From the NCBI RefSeq assembly GCF_009389715.1, contig NW_024067689.1, forward strand, positions 1,240,001 to 1,304,000: 64,000 nt of DNA, read 5' to 3'. A program made the position numbers and the translations under genes. Source of the DNA: Phoenix dactylifera (Eukaryota; Streptophyta; Magnoliopsida; Arecales; Arecaceae). A model generated the notes under the pieces. The model was not told where the DNA came from. It did no database searches and worked only from the letters and a program-made list of their open reading frames with translations. This document shows positions 60,084 to 64,000 of the stretch, one piece after another (position 1 is the first letter of the stretch; each line of letters starts with the position of its first letter).

Positions 60084-60355
60084 TTCAAGATCCTTATTTT
60101 GAGGAGTATTGAACAAAGAAAAACTCATTCAAGAACCAACTCAGATTTCAAGTATAAAAAAAATTTGGAAGAAAAAAAGAGGCTGAATTCTTTTTATCAC
60201 CCTTTGCTTAGATTGCATTAATTTGGTCTTATGTTCATGATGGCAAGCTATAATTTCCTACTCAACCATTGGATCTCAACGGCGGGATGGTGAAGACCTA
60301 TGCAGGCCGTTCATGACTCATGATCAATCTGCCGTGGACTAGCCTTGAACTGAAC

Positions 60356-60716
60356 TGTTGGTTATTAAACTTGTTTTTAATATTAGTAACTTATGGTTTT
60401 ATTTTCTGTAATTGCATATTAGTATGGTGAGGAGTTACATGTCTTTTAGTTTTTAATCATGTGGGAGTTACATGGAGTTATAAGGGTGTTATTTAGAGGG
60501 AGTTATTTGAGATTTATTTGGAGGTTATGTATGGTGTAGTAACCAATTCAATTAGGAAGGTTAAAAGACCATCTAATGGTGCCTATAAATGTCCATGTGC
60601 TCTAGTTGTTTTTTAAAAAAGGTGAGTGGAATACAAGTTATTCATGTGTGCCTAAAATTCTCTCCATTTTTCTCCATAGAGTAATTTGTGAGGGTGAATC
60701 CTCTTGATTTTCAACA
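60356..60716 (+). repeat. 5' LTR of the second Copia element
   Basis: A 361-bp stretch with TG...CA ends (tgttggttattaaac ... gattttcaaca), placed three bases before the primer site. The partner LTR is outside the window, so the left edge rests on the TGTTG start only. Confidence 0.75.
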
Positions 60717-60757
60717 GAGTGGTATTAGAGCCAAGACTTTTCTTGTGAGAAAAAGCG

Positions 60758-63700
60758 ATGGCAAATGGAATGCTTCCATTTCTAATGTCGCGGTCCACCA
60801 AGGATAGCTATGAAAATTGGTATATCCGTGGCAATCTTGGGATCTCAAGATTTGTGGGAGATCGTTGACAAAGGCTACACGGATTCGGAGAATCAAGATT
60901 TCTTGACTCCAGCTCAAAAGGAGTCCTTACAAGCCACAAGAAAGAAGGATCGGAAGGCCATCATGATCATCCATCAATGTTTGGATGATGGCATGCTGCA
61001 ACGAGTTGCTAATGTAACTTCTTCAAAGCAAACTTGGGCGATTCTCCAAAACTCCTATCAAGGAGTTGACAGAGTCAAGAAGATTTGTCTTCAATCTTTG
61101 CGTGGTGAATTCGAAGCCTTACATATGAAAGAATCCGAATCAATCTCGGATTACTCTTGAAGGGTGTTGACCGTCGTAAATCAACTAAGGAGGTACGGCG
61201 AAAATGTGAGTGATACGAGAGTTATTGAAAAAATCCTTCGTTCATTGGATTCCAAGTTTAATTTTATTGTTGTAGCCATTGAAGAGTCCAAAGATCTAGA
61301 CTCCATGACAATCGATCAACTCATAGGATCACTACAAGTTCATGAAGAGAAGGTTGTCAAGAAGCAAGAGACTTTAGAGTAAATGTTACAAATAAAAGTC
61401 TTTTTGAAAGAAAAAGAAGATCGTAGTTGGAAAGGCGAAAGAGATCGTGGACGTGGAAATGGACATGGTCGAGAAAGAGGTGGTCGTGGATCATCCAACA
61501 AAGAAGAAAAGAAGAAAGAATGGTATCAATCAAGAGGACGTGGAAGAGGAAACAATTCGAGATCAAATGGAGGAAGGTATGATAAATCTCGAATTCGTTG
61601 CTATAATTGTCAAAAATATGGTCATTTTGCTTCGGAGTGTAGAGGTCCTCAAAATGCCGAAGAAGAAACTAACTATGTTGAAAATGAAGAGACGGAGCAA
61701 ACTTTGTTGTTGGCATGCAAAGGAGAAGAAAATGGAGATCATGATTTATGGTATCTTGACAATGCGACTAGCAACCACATGTGCGGTGACAAAAGCAAAT
61801 TTGTGGAGTTGGATGAAACTGCAAGCAGTAATGTGGATTTTGGAGATTCTTTCAAAGTATCGATCAAAAAAAAAGGTACAAGTTTGATTTGCTTGAAAAA
61901 TAGTGATGATTAATTTATTGCTAATGTTTTTTATGTTCCAAGCATGAAAAATAATATTTTGAGCTTAGGACAACTCTTAGAGAAAGGCTATAATATTCAA
62001 ATGAAAAATCTTAATCTTTCGATAAGATATCAAAAGAAAAGTTTAGTGGCCAAAGTTAAAATGACAAGAAACTGCATGTTTGTGCTCAACCTTTAAACCG
62101 ATGTTGCTAAATGCTTGAAGGCTTGTGTTGAAGATCTAAATTGGCTTTGGCACTTAAGGCTTGGGCACTTGAATATTGATGGGCTAGAATTATTGGCCAA
62201 GAAGAATATGGTGAATGGGTTGCTCTTTATTGACCACCCAAATCAACTTTGTGAAGGATGTCTCTTTGGCAAGCAATCAAAAAAAAGCTTTCCAAAAGAA
62301 GCTAGCACAAGAGCAATGGAACCACTACAACTTATTGATTCGGATGTTTGTGGTCCATTCAATCCACCATCTTTTAGTAAGAACAAGTACTTTCTCTTAT
62401 TTATTGATGATTTTAGCCGAAAAACTTGGATTTATTTTCTTAAAGAAAAATCGGAGGTGTTTGAAGCATTTAAAAGATTTAAGGCACTCATTGAGAAACA
62501 AAATGGTTTTGATATAAAGGCTATATGATCCAATAGAGGAGGTGAGTTCACATCAAATGCTTTCAAAAGCTTTTGTGAAGAAATTGGAATTTACCATTCT
62601 TTTACCATTCTTTAACGGTTCCAAGATCCCCGTAACAAAATGGGGTTGCGGAGAGAAAAAATAGAACCATCCTTAATATGGTTCGGAGTATGTTAAAAAG
62701 CAAGATGCCCAAAGATTTTTGGGCCGAAGCCGTTAATTGTGCGGTGTACTTATCCAACCGGTGTCCTACCAAGAGTGTGCCAAATCAAACACTACGAAAA
62801 GCATGGAGTGGAAGAAGACCAAGTGTCTCTCATTTGCGTGTTTTTGGAAGCATAGCCTATGCACATATATCGGATGAAAAGCGCTCTAAGCTAGATGACA
62901 ATAGCGAAAAATTGGTCTGATTCATTAGTTATGATGCAAGCTCTAAGGACTACAAGCTATACAATTCAAAAAGTCACAAGATCATCACTAGTAGAGATGA
63001 TGAATTTGACGAAGCAAGTTCATAGGATTGGAATTCTCCAAAAGAAGAGTATGACTTTTTTCCTTTCTTTGAAGAGGAGGAGCAAGGAAGTCAAGTCTTG
63101 GAGCCTCCTCCACCTTCAACACTTCCATCATCCGCTCAAGTGCAATCATTTCCATTATCAAATGAGGCAAGTTTAAGTGAAGGACCAAGAGGCACAAGGA
63201 GTCTTCAAGACATATATGATGCCACGGATGAGGTAACGGAAAGATTAAGTGATTTAACACTTTTTTATTTTTTTGACAGTAGTGAACCTCTCAGCTTTGA
63301 AGAAGCAACTCAAGACAAGAAGTGGAGAGATGCTATGAATGAAGAAATCAAAGCCGTAGAGAAGAATGAAACTTGGGAGTTCACCACTCTTCTGGAAGGG
63401 CAAAAGGCAATCGAAGTCAAATGGGTGTACAAGGCAAAGAAGAATTCAAGAGGAGAAGTCGAGAGGCACAAGGCAAGACTTGTTGTCAAGGGATACAACC
63501 AAAGTTTCGGGATCGACTATGATGAAGTATTTCCACTCGTTGCTCGTTTGGAAACTATTAGATTAATTATTTCTTTGGCGGCGCAAAACAATTGAAAAAT
63601 CTATCAAATGGATGTGAAGTTCGCTTTCTTGAATGGTTTTCTTGAATAAGAGATTTATGTGAAACAACCTTTGGGATATATTGTGAAAGGACAAGAAGAT

Positions 63701-64000
63701 AAAGTTTGGAAATTAAAGAAATCCTTGTATGGCTTGAAGCAAGCACCAAGAGCTTGGAATACCAAAATTGACAAGTATTTTCAAGACAACAAGTTCACCA
63801 AATGTCCTTATGAGCATGCCCTTTACACAAAGGTCAATGATGATGGAGATATATTCGTGGTTTACTTGTATGTAGATGACTTGATTTTTACCGGCAACAA
63901 TTTTATTATGTTTAAAGAATTCAAGCAAGCTATGTCTCAAGAGTTTGAGATGACGGACATTGGCCTTATGGCTTACTACCTTGGCATTGAAGTGAAGCAA
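60758..64000 (+). pseudogene. Copia gag-pol remnant with in-frame stops
   Basis: The start ATG at 60758 ([20 protein letters not shown]) is followed by a frameshift near 60826 into [15 protein letters not shown]. Then gag, a CCHC knuckle (CYNCQKYGHFASEC, near 61600), protease with DNAT where the active site is normally D-S/T-G (WYLDNATSNHMCG, near 61755), pre-integrase (LWHLRLGHLNIDGLELLAKK near 62150), integrase (SDVCGPFNPPSFSKNKYFLL) and reverse transcriptase (WVYKAKKNSRGEVERHKARL near 63425; VYLYVDDLIFTGNN near 63870). Apart from the 60826 shift and an 11-bp duplication near 62600, the frame is kept but broken by about ten stops. Confidence 0.9.

Larger units (their letters stand above)
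60356..64000 (+). mobile_element. Second Ty1/Copia element, 5' two thirds, runs off the window
   Basis: A 5' LTR (60356-60716), a Met-tRNA-type primer site (tggtattagagcc from 60720) and gag, protease, integrase and reverse transcriptase regions follow in Copia order. The element continues past 64000, so its 3' LTR and target duplication cannot be checked. Confidence 0.93.

Overview
This is plant nuclear DNA, most likely from a monocot and plausibly a palm. The evidence is intron-containing plant gene families, GC-rich first exons, plant-type LTR and hAT elements, an Au-SINE relic, and no bacterial operon features. The palm assignment is an impression from gene and repeat style, not something the sequence proves.

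Five host genes are well supported. They are a reticulon-like ER membrane protein (minus, 5245-7071, five exons), a secreted GH5 glycosidase with a C-terminal ricin-B-like domain (plus, 19860-22120, three exons), allene oxide cyclase of jasmonate synthesis (minus, 32416-33350, three exons, one GC-AG intron), an intronless PPR protein of the E subclass (plus, 36765-38870, tail probably cut by a 1-base frameshift in a G run), and an ATL-type RING-H2 ubiquitin ligase (plus, 57784-58452, one exon). Weaker gene pieces are a terminal exon at 854-1152, a GC-rich first exon at 16309-16568 (minus), and a possible terminal exon at 54469-54563. The genes look unrelated in pathway; each has its own promoter and they do not form a cluster.

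The rest is mostly transposable elements, several delimited to the base by target-site duplications. From left to right: a small TIR element (346-799); a 1.9-kb foldback element with TTA duplication, 409-bp arms and a 138-bp minisatellite in one arm (8972-10891); a LINE tail (17650-19024, minus); a hAT-type element (22464-23862); a complete but decayed Copia element with CATAC duplication (24334-29992, minus); a hAT-type element (34680-36045); an Au-like SINE (39978-40110) and a LINE relic (40280-41980, plus); two more hAT-type elements (42877-43448, 44354-45371); an 8.6-kb Gypsy/TAT-like non-autonomous element with CATGT duplication (45738-54310); a possible fifth hAT-type element (59583-60083); and the 5' two thirds of a second Copia element running off the right edge (60356-64000, plus).

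The most unusual parts are the Gypsy/TAT-like element, which holds gag remnants, three back-to-back tandem arrays (84, 119 and 108 bp) and a decayed antisense gene but no visible pol; the foldback element; and the set of hAT-type elements that carry host-like orphan exons next to consensus splice sites. I found no evidence for a new enzymatic or defence system.
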